Source: Lobulomyces angularis
Taxonomy: Eukaryota > Chytridiomycota > Chytridiomycetes > Lobulomycetales > Lobulomycetaceae
Assembly: GCA_027604685.1 (NCBI GenBank)
Contig: JADHYX010000259.1
Span: 1-17,675, forward strand
Length of the DNA: 17,675 nucleotides
Direction: 5' to 3'
Shown here: piece after piece, positions 9,081 through 17,675 of the stretch
Position numbering within the stretch: position 1 is the stretch's first letter
Layout: every line of letters begins with the position of its first letter
Position numbers and translations under genes: made by a program
Notes under the pieces: model-generated
Database searches by the model: none
Seen by the model: only the letters and a program-made list of their open reading frames with translations
Told to the model about the DNA's origin: nothing

Positions 9081-12000
9081 ATGAATACCAAGCGTACTTC
9101 ATGGCATCAGTCTAGCCAACCTTCTTCCAACATAAACAATGGTTGGAACTCTTCTTTAACTCCACCTCAATCTCCCAATACTAACCAGGATTGGAATGCT
9201 TTCAAAACTGAACTTATCAATAACAATCCTATTATTAGAAATTATTGGGGTTCTTCCAATCTGGAGCCTGCCAGCTCACATTTGAATCAAACTCCTCCGA
9301 GATCCCAGCAAGTTGATCAGAGCTTTAATACTAATTCTTGGAAGCAGCAAAGCAGCTTTAGAGGTAGTGTCACTCCGGATAGAAAAAGTATGGCAACTAA
9401 TAGTAATAATTCATGGTTAAATAAACCAACTTCTCCTAACGTACAACTATCGGATTTAAAAATGTACCCATCTGAACAGTTTCAAATTAATGAGTCATGG
9501 AGGCAAATGCCAACTTGTCCTCCGCCAGTACAATGTCCAAACGAAAGTCAACTTTCCCGAGGTCGGCATATGAATGTTATCCCTAACTGGACATCCTCAT
9601 CTAGTGCTGTAGCTGCAGAGCAAAGTAACTGGCTTAAACAAGGTGAGCCTTCTTCCTGTACTTCGAATAAGTGGACTGATAAGAATTATTGTCCCACTGA
9701 AACAAGAGAAGATTCTTGGAAGAAATTTGATGGTGAAACTTTAAATTCTGAAAATTCTACTGGTAATTTTAATTTTAGGAAAAAACAACTGAATTTGAAT
9801 TTTTTATAGGATGGGAGACACAATGTGGTTGGACATCCGCATCACCTACCTCAACTGTTACTGAATCACCGGATTGGAGAAACAACCTACACAAAAGGCG
9901 TTCTTCCGTTGATGTTAAATGTAGGGATCGTTTATTTTCAGCTTCAATCAACGCAAAAGGCACTCGTAGTGAACCTTCCTCTCCTCAACAACCACAAACT
10001 TCTAATGGTTGGAATAATTTTAATTTATCTTCTGAGATTTCTAATTCTCGCCAAGGCATTAATTGCGAATTACAATGGAAACCGGCCTCTAATTTAAATT
10101 CTTCTTGGAATACTCCACCTGTATTTTCTTTAATTTTTTTTTTTTAAAAATTATTGAATTTTTATTAAATTTTTTTAGGTAAATAACTCAGTAGGCTTGC
10201 AATCAAACAGAAAGCTTGGGCAAACTCGTCATTCCAGATCTGAATCATGGCATGGTCCAAATTATACAAATGAAAATATTACAAATTGGGATAATTCCTT
10301 TACTAATTCAAACCCTTCTTGGGAAGTATCGCCTCCAACTTCAGTATATGCACATAATACTGGTATTACACTCATTTTATTCTCTAAATGTTTTTATTTT
10401 TAAAATAGGATTGCCTACTGCCAAAGTGGCTGCTGGGTGGGGAAATCCTATTGTACATACAAATTTAAATAAAAGGATGAGCCTTCAGCAGTTAAAGTCA
10501 AATTGTTGGAATTCCAATTCTTCTTTTTCAAATGAGAACCCTCGGGAGAGGGTGGGTTCTACTATACCCGAATTAGAATGTGAAGAAGAATATGATAATG
10601 ATAATTTTTGTGTTAATTCTTCCTTTACTCGCCAGCGACAAAATACCTTACCCGAATCTAATTTGAGAAGGTCTAACTCTTCTGCAAGTTTCTTTGACTC
10701 AAGCAAAAAAACTTTGGCAAGTGGTAGAAGGGAAAGATTTCCTTCCAATCAGTCTGAGGAAATCGATTTAACATTTGGCAAAGAAACCTCACCATTATTT
10801 GTAAAAAATGCTTTTAATTTAGGAAAATTGTTTAATATTTTTATTATTATTATTATTATTAGAAAAATCGAAGAAAATCTTTAAATTACGGCACTATTGA
10901 AAATAACTCAGTTGTTTCAAATCCCCGCCTCTATATATATGGTCTTCCTAATTGGGTACGTGTGCGTGAATTGACAGATGTATTTTGTGATTTTGGATCA
11001 GTATTGAATGGTTTAAAATTTAAAAAGAATGTTTGAAAAATTTTTTTATTATTTAATTTTTTAGTTGGAATTTTAAGTTCCGAAGTACCTCCGTTTGCTT
11101 TTGTAGAATATGAGGACAGCAATAGTACTTTGGAAGCAGTTTTTAAACTCCAGCACAGATGTTTTTTTAATATGAATCAGCCTCTGGAAATACATCATGA
11201 ACAAAAAATAGTACCTTGTGTAGGAAGTAGTGTGAACGGTAACTCAAATGGTGAAGCTGTTGATGCAAATGCCGAATCTACTACCATTCATGTCGGCAAC
11301 ATTCCTCAAAATATTCAAAGGGTAACTTTTTTCTTTTAGTGCTAAAAAATTTTATATATTTTTTTTTGTTTTCCCTTTGAATAGTGTGAAGTTGAAAAAC
11401 TCTTTTCTAAATATGGTACATTGAAAAGAGTTCAAATTGTTAATCGCCAAAAAGAAAATCGAGCATTTGCTTTCATCGGATACAAAGACCACGAATCAGC
11501 TGAGCGTGCTATTACGGCGCTCAGAAACTCAAAATCCTTACACTTTAACATGAGTGAACCATTAAAAATGGAATATAGTAAAATTGAAAAGAGAAAACTA
11601 AGTGAAAAATCTTCGAACTCATCTTTGAAAGATGCAGCTTTTAAAGAGGAGGTTAAGCTTGCACAATGTAAAAAGGAAAGGCCATTCCAAGCTAACATTA
11701 ATAATTCAGTTTACGCCAAAGTTCCGAAAGATGTTGAAGATGAAAAATTCTTAGAAAAATTTAAAGAATGTGGAAGTGTAAAATATTATTTTTTTGTAGA
11801 TAGAAATCCTTCCTCAGCGTCTCCTTCAAACTTAAAGGATTTAAATGCAAGTAGATTAACTTCTGATGCAAAGCGCTTTGCTATAATAATATATAGTAAA
11901 GATGCTGATGCGCTAGCAGCAGTCGAATCTAACAGGTTCAACTGCTCTTTTCTAAATTTAAAAAATTTGAGATTATTTAATTTGAATATTGAAACTGAAA

Positions 12001-12548
12001 ACATGGAAATGGAAACTTTAAAAATTAGAAATATGTTACTGGAAAATTTAAAAAATGAAGAAAATTTTTTTTTGAAAATAACTAATCTGAACAGAGATTT
12101 TAAATCTTGTGAACTAGAATTTAAAAGTGCTGAAAGTTGTTTTAATATTTTAATGTTAATATTGGAATATCCTGAAAATTTTGATTTTAAAGTTGATTAT
12201 GGAAATGATATAAAATGTAGCGAGATTCAAAACTTGTCTAAGAAGGGGAAAATGAATGAAAGTTCTAATCAGGAAAATGATAATGTGGATGCTATGGAAA
12301 ATGTTAGAACTACTGAAGTTAAGCAGAAAATTGGCCAAAATGAAAACGGAATTATTGCACAAACAATAAACGATTCAAAATTAGATCTAAATTCCAGTAA
12401 AGAAGGTTTGGACATAGCGACCGAAAAGCTTTCTTTAAATGAATTGAACTTAGATAATATTCCCAGTGAAGATTTAAAAAAAGGCAAAGAATTTTCAAAA
12501 GATAATGAATATAATTCCTCCTCTGTCGAACTCATTAGTGTTTCCTAA
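9081..12548 (+). CDS. Trp-rich disordered protein with three RRM domains
   Basis: Seven exons: 9081-9762, 9810-10120, 10179-10362, 10409-10800, 10863-11010, 11065-11321, 11385-12548 (1045 aa). Residues 1-523 are low-complexity Ser/Asn/Pro/Gln sequence carrying 22 Trp, each usually after G, S, N or D (NGWNS, QDWNA, NYWGS, TNSW, CGWTS, SNGWNN, AGWGN). This resembles the W motifs of Argonaute-binding and deadenylase-binding scaffolds. Three RRMs follow. RRM1 is ~544-615 (LYIYGL, PFAFVEY). RRM2 is ~645-722 (IHVGNI, RAFAFIGY). RRM3 is ~765-850 (VYAKV, KRFAIIIY). Residues ~886-930 (FFLKITNL, CELEF) may be a degenerate fourth. The tail is acidic and Asn/Ser-rich. A role in RNA binding and mRNP regulation is well supported; Argonaute or CCR4-NOT partnership is inference. 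An upstream in-frame ATG at 9057 would add MYFFFLKS; I prefer 9081, because those codons look like T-rich leader. All six acceptors are TAG. Confidence 0.88.
10841..10861 (+). repeat. (TTA)7 microsatellite in an intron
   Basis: Seven TTA units end directly at the acceptor TAG of intron 10801-10862. The repeat replaces the usual pyrimidine tract before the acceptor, and length changes would alter that tract. The next exon begins at 10863. Confidence 0.9.
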
Positions 12549-12868
12549 TTGCTTTTGTTAATAAAATTCTTTTTTCTTTTTTTTTTGTTTTTTTGGATCC
12601 TAGTTTCTCAATAGTTCTTTTTTTCTTCTTTTTTGGAACACTCTTTTTTCTCTTTGTAAATAAAAAAAAAAATTAAACAATTAAAAAAAATATATCTTTT
12701 GCTAAAATATTAAAATTATTTCTGTGTTTTATTTTTTTTTTTTAATTTTTTTTTTGTAATTTAATATATAATTCAAAAAATAAAAAAACTATTTATATAA
12801 ACATACAAACAAAAAAAAATTTTACAGGAAATTCATTACAGAAAAAATAAAATAAAGGTTTCATCGTT
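12549..12868. other. Convergent 3' region
   Basis: These 320 bases separate the stops of two converging genes. AATAAA at 12560-12565, followed by T-rich DNA, is a plausible poly(A) signal for the + strand RRM gene. The remainder is mostly A and T runs, with a GGATCC at 12595-12600. I see no gene. Confidence 0.5.
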
Positions 12869-13260
12869 TTAAAGGTTATGATGATGAGCATGCTTGTCAA
12901 AATCACCACAATCAGTTTTTAAACAGTGGGAATCAGAGTTGCAAACATCGTCGTGACAGTGGTCCTTTTTGGTACATTCATGATTGTGTTCTAAATTGTC
13001 GCACTTGTGATGGTGAGCGTGATCTGGATATTTTTAAGATAAATATAAAAAAAAAATAGGATAATAAATTAATTTTAAAAAAATTATAATAAAAAATTAA
13101 TTAATTTTTAAAAAAAACAAAACAATTAATTTTTTTTTTGTTGGATTAAAAAAAAAAAAAAATAATTAAATGAAATATACTGACCGAGCTTGACGCAGGT
13201 GCAATGGTCGGTAGATTTGCAGGTGTTGTTGTGACAGTGAGAAGCTTTGTTGCAATCCAT
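12869..13260 (-). CDS. Cys/His-rich metallothionein-like protein
   Basis: Two exons on the minus strand: 13260-13185 and 13023-12869, with intron 13024-13184 (GTCAGT donor, CCAG acceptor). The 76-aa product has 11 Cys (3, 9, 14, 20, 22, 33, 42, 48, 53, 59, 64), 16 His and one aromatic residue (F67). It is a tandem duplication. HCH-x3-C-x4-HC occurs at 8-20 and again at 47-59 with identical spacing, Cys 3 matches Cys 42, and each unit is followed by HAHHH (27-31 and 70-74). Such content implies a cytosolic metal-binding protein for Zn, Cd or Cu. The abundant His favours Zn or a mixed role over purely Cu(I)-thiolate binding, but this is inference. Known fungal metallothioneins are usually poor in His, so this is not a textbook member. 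No signal peptide is present. A TATA-like element lies 66 bases upstream of the start. Confidence 0.82.
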
Positions 13261-13325
13261 TTCGAACTTTTCTTTTTTTTTTTTGGTAGATCTTTAATGT
13301 ATTTTTTTTTTTTGCTTTCAACCTG

Positions 13326-13333
13326 AATATATA
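13326..13333 (-). promoter_or_regulatory. TATA-like element of the metallothionein-like gene
   Basis: On the minus strand this reads TATATATT, set between GGCC and CAGG, 66 bases before the start codon. Its position and its less AT-rich flanks make it more credible than the many chance TA runs here. An inducible, TATA-containing promoter would fit a metal-response gene. Confidence 0.45.
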
Positions 13334-13344
13334 GGCCAACTAAG

Positions 13345-13357
13345 CCACACTTCGTGG
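13345..13357. promoter_or_regulatory. Inverted repeat upstream of the TATA element
   Basis: CCAC and GTGG arms are separated by five bases (CCACACTTCGTGG). The element sits in an island of mixed sequence at 13334-13360, surrounded by A/T runs, 12 bases upstream of the TATA-like element. It is a candidate binding site for a dimeric activator of the metallothionein-like gene. The half-site is only four bases, so chance is not excluded. Confidence 0.3.
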
Positions 13358-13415
13358 AACAAAATAAGAGTTTAAAAAAAATTTACATTTATTTTTTTAT
13401 TTATATTTTTTTTTT

Positions 13416-14660
13416 TTACTGGGAAAAAAAGTAAGTTTTTTTTCATCAAGAAATATAAATTTTTTTTTGTTTTTTTTATTGGTATTAAATTTTTTTTGAG
13501 AAAATAAAAAATAAAAATAAAAAAATAAAGAAATAAATAAAAAATTGAAAAAACTCCTGATAAAAAATCTGAAGTAGCATTTTCCAACATTTCCGCTGCC
13601 TCTACTTCTTGCATCTTTTTAATACCTATTTTTTTGATTATAATTAAAAAAAAAAAACCTTAATAATTTTTTGTTTTACCCTTCATTATTCTAGATCTAG
13701 ATGATTCCTGCATTTCACCACTAATCAAAAACTCGTCTAAAATTACATATGCCTAAAAAATTTAAAAAATAAAAAAAAGAGTAAAGTTTAGTATATATTT
13801 TAGAACATGTACATATTATTTTTTTTTTTATTTTCTTTTTCTTTTTTTTACGCTTTGCATCCCATAAATTATATCTAATTCACAGACATTTCCAAAATAT
13901 TCATCCAAAAGCTGTACATATCTATGAATAATTTCTAAACCAACTTTTTTTTATTTGATTTTAATATTTTTTTTTCATTTTATTTTTATTATTTTTTACT
14001 GAGCTCATTATCTATTTCATCCACACCTTTTAAAATAAAAAAAAAAAATTGATTAATAAAAATGATAAAAAAAAGAAAGTAATCTTTACAAAGACAAAAG
14101 TACAAACTAGCATATCTTTTATAGATCAATTTTTTTTCCTTGTATTCCAAAATATTACACATTGAATTTTTTCTCTGTAAAATTAAACTAACAGCTTCAT
14201 TTGAACTCTTATTTTTTTCCTTTTCTGATGTCGGTCTAAACCTAAAAAAACAAAAACAAACAAAAAAAGAAAATTTTTAAAAATAAAATAAAATTCTTAA
14301 GTTTAAATCCAATTTTCTTTTTTTATTTTTTTTTTTTTAAATCTTTTATTATTTTTGATATCATTTTATAATTTTCAAATCTTATAAAAAAACTCGTTGT
14401 TTTTTTTTTTTTTTTGTTGCTTGTTTGTTTACCATCGTTTTAATCTAATCTTTCCATATCTTGAAAATATAATCACCCAGTTAATCTAAAATAAATTTTT
14501 TTTTTAGTTTTGTTAAAAAAAATGTATAAATGTATTTTTTCTTTTTTTTTTTTTCTTTTAAACAATTTTTTTCTTTTTTTTCCTAATTGTTTTTATCTTT
14601 TTTTGTATTAAATTTTTTTTTTTTATTTTTAATTATTTTCTTTCTTTTTTTTTTTACCAT
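13416..14660 (-). CDS. APS1: AP-1 clathrin adaptor complex, sigma subunit
   Basis: Eight coding exons on the minus strand: 14660-14658 (ATG only), 14485-14433, 14241-14090, 14026-14000, 13943-13852, 13752-13680, 13625-13555, 13418-13416 (TAA only). The product is 157 aa, the usual size for sigma subunits. It is collinear with the family without gaps: [18 protein letters not shown], then [20 protein letters not shown], then [26 protein letters not shown], and [10 protein letters not shown]. The C-terminal extension past ~140 and the [12 protein letters not shown] pattern favour AP-1 sigma over AP-2 or AP-3. It is a core small subunit of the adaptor that sorts cargo at the trans-Golgi network and endosomes and helps recognise dileucine signals. 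Introns are very A/T-rich; two are long for this window (14486-14657 and 14242-14432). The start-only exon is the nearest upstream ATG before a GT donor. Without the last splice the frame would run to 13372 with a Phe/Lys-rich tail unlike the family. Confidence 0.9.
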
Positions 14661-14924
14661 TTTTTACTTTTAGGGTTTTGTAAAATAAAAATTTTTTTTC
14701 TTTCTTCTGTAAAATTAAAAAAAAAATTTAAAAGTAAAAAAAAAAAAAAAGATATATTTTTAAAAATGCACTAGTAACAAAATATGTATATAAAAAAAAA
14801 AGAATAAAAAATTAATAAAAAATCAGATTTCTTTTTTTTTTAATTTATTTTAATCAGTTCTTTTATCTTTTTTCAACTTAATTTTTTTCAATTTTTTTTT
14901 TTTTTTTTTAATCTATTTTTTATT
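14661..14924. other. A/T-homopolymer intergenic region
   Basis: These 264 bases between the NST1-like stop and the AP-1 sigma start consist almost wholly of A and T runs. They must hold the NST1-like 3' UTR and the AP-1 sigma promoter. AATAAA lies directly after the NST1-like stop on the minus strand (14924-14919). No gene or specific site can be supported. Confidence 0.5.
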
Positions 14925-17572
14925 TCAAGGCCATGCTCTGTCACCTAAAATAAATCAATAAACAGTTATTCAATGACACTTTATTAAATACCTGGAGCAA
15001 AACTCCAAATGCTACTTTTTCCTGGTAAGTTTGAATTAAAAACTTCCCCTCCTAAAGCTAGACTACCACAAAAATTGCTGTTGTTTTCATTTACCATAGA
15101 TGTGGAAGAATTAAAAAAGCTTTCGTTTTCAACATTTTTCATTCCGTTGAAACTGGCTTTATTTTTTAATCCAACTTTTTTATTTTGACCAATAACTCCA
15201 ACAGACTGTTGAGGAATCGGTGTCTGTTGTTGAATTTGTCCAAAAAATGCTGTATTAGCATTTCCCACTCCATTTCCCATTTCATTCACAAATCTACTGC
15301 TAAATTGATTCTGTAATGTAGGTGATGTAGTAGTTGAATTTAGTGGATGTAGTTGTTGTTGTTGAAAAGTTCGAATTTGCTGCTGTTGTATTTGAGGTGA
15401 ACTTTCTAAAGATACTACGGGATATTGTTGGGGTAATTGCTGATGTTGCAAAAATGTATTATTCACACTGTTGTTGTTATTTACTCCTGTGCCTACTTGC
15501 AACAATTCATTTATATTATTATTCCTTAAAAACCCACTTTGATTTGGATTCGTAACAGGAACATAATTAAATGGTAAAAAATTTCCTTGCGCTTGTTGGT
15601 TATAAGCTAGTTGCTGTTGTCCATAGTGTCCCGATAGTTGATGAACTATAAAGAAAAAAAAATTAAAAACATAAATTGAAAATATATGTAAAATAATTTT
15701 ATAAACCATATTCAGTAAATTCGGGAGGCTGAGGTAATCCCAATGTATTAATTGGTAAAGCTGGATTTAAATATCCTGGATTTGGAAGTGGATTCGATAG
15801 CCCTATTGGTGACGTTGAAGCCGGGGGCGGCGAAGTTAACTGCAAAATATCAATATCGTGCGGAAGATGATGTTGCGGATGACCGATTGTAACATTTTGC
15901 AACTGCTGCTGCAACAATGTAGGTGCATCATTTGTTAATCTTGCTTGCTTTTGAACTGGTGACTGATTCAGTAGTGAAAGATTATTATTTATTGGTTGCT
16001 GTTGTTTAAGAATTGCTTTGTTGTTTAAAATTTTTCTTTTTTCTTCAGCTTCCAACTTGATTCTACTTTCAATTAAATCCTTTTCAATTTTTATTTTTTC
16101 TTCCAGTTGTTTCAAATCATAGTCAGTTTTTAATTTTTTTTCTTCCAACTCCCTTTTTTTTTTTAATTCCAGCTCCTTCAATTTTTTTTCTTCTACTTTT
16201 TTTTTATATTCCTCTATTTGTTTCAACTCCTGCTCTTCCTTTTCTTTTAACAATTTTTTTTCGAGTTCCTCTTTTTCTTTTATCTTCCTTTCCTTCTCTT
16301 CTTTGAGCTGTCTCTTACGATCTTCTGCCTCTTTTTGTTTACGTTTTTCCTCTTCTTTTTTTAATCGCTCCGCTTCTCTTTTTATTCTTTCAGCTTCTTC
16401 TCTTTTTAGCCTTTCAGTCTCTTTTTTTTGCCTTTCAGCTTCTCGCCGTTGGCTACAATTTTCAAAAAGAAATAAAATAAGAAAAAAAAAAAAAAAAAAA
16501 AAAAATACCGTTCAGCTTCAAGAGCCTTCTCTTTTTCCACTCGAATTCGCTCTTCTTCGATTTGTCTTTCTCTTTCTAAACGCTCTTTCTCTTCATCTTT
16601 TTTTTGTTTTTCCAGTCTTCATATTATAATTTGAATATTATTAATAAAAAAAATAGCTTTTCTTTTTTTTACTTTTTTTTTAAACGTTTTTTTTCCAGAA
16701 GTTTTTGTTTTTTTTCCTCTCTAAGTTGAAGTTGTCGCTCCCTTTCAGCTTCCTCATTCAGCAGCTGAGCTGCACATTCTTGAGCAACCTAAAAACAATA
16801 GAATTTTTAATAAAAATATATATACACATACCTTTTCTCGATAAGCAGCGAGTACTCTTTGCTCAAACATTTTTGCTGCGAATATTTGAAACATTCGCCT
16901 ACCTTCTTCCATCCGTTGCTCTTCTGTAAGAGCTTCGTCTTCATCCTCATACTCTTCATCTTCTTCATCTTCTTCTTCATCGTAATTCCTTCCCCAATCC
17001 GAATCATTATTTTCATCATCCATTTGTCTCATTTTTTTTTCCGCTAACTGCTCCATTAAATCCAGAAATTTTTTTCCATCATTTTTTAAAAAATCGTCAG
17101 CTACTGTCAATATTCCTCCTTTTTTATGAAAGAATATAAAGAGTTTTAAATTTTTTTGTGAAAATAAATATTTCCACCTTTTACTGTGAGACTACTTCCA
17201 AATTCATGCATACTACCATTTTCCTCAGATTCTAAAAGGATAAAAAAATAGTTAAAATTAAACCACAAAAAAAAATAAAATAAAAAATAAAAGTATTATA
17301 TATCTTTCATGTTTCCATTAAATTCCTATAATTTACCTTGATCATATTCATCCTCACTGTCTTCTTCATCTTCCTCGTCATGATGATGTGAATGATGATA
17401 CCGACGATCTTTTTTAAGATTCAAAATTAATAAATAAATTGATTTACTAAAATTACGTAATTGAGAATGGGGGTGAGGATTTGTCTGTCCTTTCGCTTGA
17501 TCATTGGCGAAATTTTCTAATTCTTCATAATATGCGTCATAGAGAATTTCTAATTCTTCTTCAATAACAGAC
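14925..17572 (-). CDS. NST1: NST1-like stress response protein (5' partial)
   Basis: Nine visible exons on the minus strand: 17572-17457, 17408-17337, 17231-17178, 17118-16832, 16788-16673, 16616-16509, 16452-15707, 15645-14992, 14944-14925 (723 aa). The match to fungal NST1 comes from an ordered set of motifs: [16 protein letters not shown], an acidic His-rich stretch, [20 protein letters not shown], the [20 protein letters not shown] acidic run, and [21 protein letters not shown] long Lys/Glu/Arg helix of ~300 residues follows, then a Pro/Gln/Asn-rich tail (residues ~490-717) with Q runs. Yeast Nst1 mutants change salt tolerance and the protein binds the splicing factor Msl1; whether this holds here is unknown. 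The last exon codes only GDRAWP and stop after GT|GAC; reading through the intron instead ends at GI and stop at 14984. The first ~400 or more residues lie beyond the window, upstream of intron 17573 onward. Intron 17409-17456 is in frame and could be retained. Confidence 0.88.
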
Positions 17573-17675
17573 CTAAAAAAAAATATATATATTTAAAATT
17601 TGAATTTAATCAGAGTAAAAAAAAATTTTTTTTAATAAAAATCAATTGTTTAATTTTGTTTAAATATTTATAATA
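17573..17675 (-). other. Intron of the NST1-like gene, running out of the window
   Basis: The exon at 17572 is preceded on the minus strand by a TTTTTTTAG acceptor, and it begins with one base of a split codon. The 103 bases further upstream are A/T-rich, with no open frame worth calling. The donor and the earlier exons are outside the window. Confidence 0.6.

Noticed and set aside
12156..12535. Minus-strand frames of 68 and 88 codons
   Set aside because: They are antisense to the last exon of the Trp-rich RRM gene, and their composition follows from its Asn/Glu/Lys codons.
13320..13360. tRNA-like string GGCTTAGTTGG on the minus strand
   Set aside because: It looks like a D-arm, but there is no matching acceptor stem, anticodon arm or T-arm box in the following 60 bases.
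13372..13554. Phe/Lys-rich tail continuing the AP-1 sigma frame
   Set aside because: The sequence is T-tract intron in character, and splicing to TAA at 13418-13416 gives the family's normal length.
14281..14392. Possible AP-1 sigma exon reading [18 protein letters not shown]
   Set aside because: It resembles a sigma helix, but no GT donor follows before an in-frame stop. Skipping it joins KRW to FRPTSEKEK and aligns with the family without a gap.
15334..15555. Plus-strand 73-codon frame
   Set aside because: It is a shadow of the Gln/Asn-rich exon of the NST1-like gene on the other strand.
16303..17047. Several plus-strand frames rich in Phe, Leu and Ser
   Set aside because: They are antisense to the Lys/Glu-rich and acidic exons of the NST1-like gene, whose motifs match a known family.
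1..17675. CRISPR arrays, bacterial operons or transposons
   Set aside because: No spaced direct repeats, no transposase or reverse transcriptase motifs and no terminal inverted repeats were seen. The spliced genes are eukaryotic.

Overview
The window is eukaryotic nuclear DNA, very AT-rich, with long A and T homopolymers between and inside genes. I reconstructed seven multi-exon genes by joining exons in frame, with about 48 introns, mostly 36-120 nt. Donors are GTAAGT-like or degenerate (GTTTAA, GTATTT, GTGAGA) and acceptors are TAG, AAG or CAG. The standard genetic code fits every gene. A protein matching the fungal family NST1, a Dph6 fused to RidA domains, and compact introns point to a fungus. 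The extreme AT content suggests an early-diverging lineage, but that placement is inference and I cannot name the species.

Layout. (1) 3-62, + strand: probable tail of an upstream gene. (2) 837-3074, +: annexin with an N-terminal WW domain and a P/Q/Y-rich linker. (3) 3364-5257, +: unrecognised coiled-coil protein. (4) 5445-8372, -: diphthine-ammonia ligase DPH6, 15 exons, with RidA domains at the C-terminus. (5) 8713-8940, -: possible small orphan gene. (6) 9081-12548, +: a 1045-residue protein with a tryptophan-studded disordered half (22 Trp in 523 residues), then three RRMs. (7) 12869-13260, -: a 76-residue Cys/His-rich metallothionein-like protein made of two repeats. (8) 13416-14660, -: AP-1 clathrin adaptor sigma subunit. 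(9) 14925-17572, -: NST1-like stress protein, 5' end outside the window.

The genes do not form a pathway; this looks like ordinary, gene-dense chromosome. The most unusual items are the Trp-rich/RRM protein, which resembles GW182-type Argonaute or deadenylase scaffolds, the duplicated HCH-type metallothionein, the WW-annexin fusion, and an AP-1 sigma gene whose first and last coding exons appear to be only the start and the stop codon.

All exon boundaries were drawn by hand from splice consensus, reading frame and family alignment from memory. No search, transcript or structure was available.
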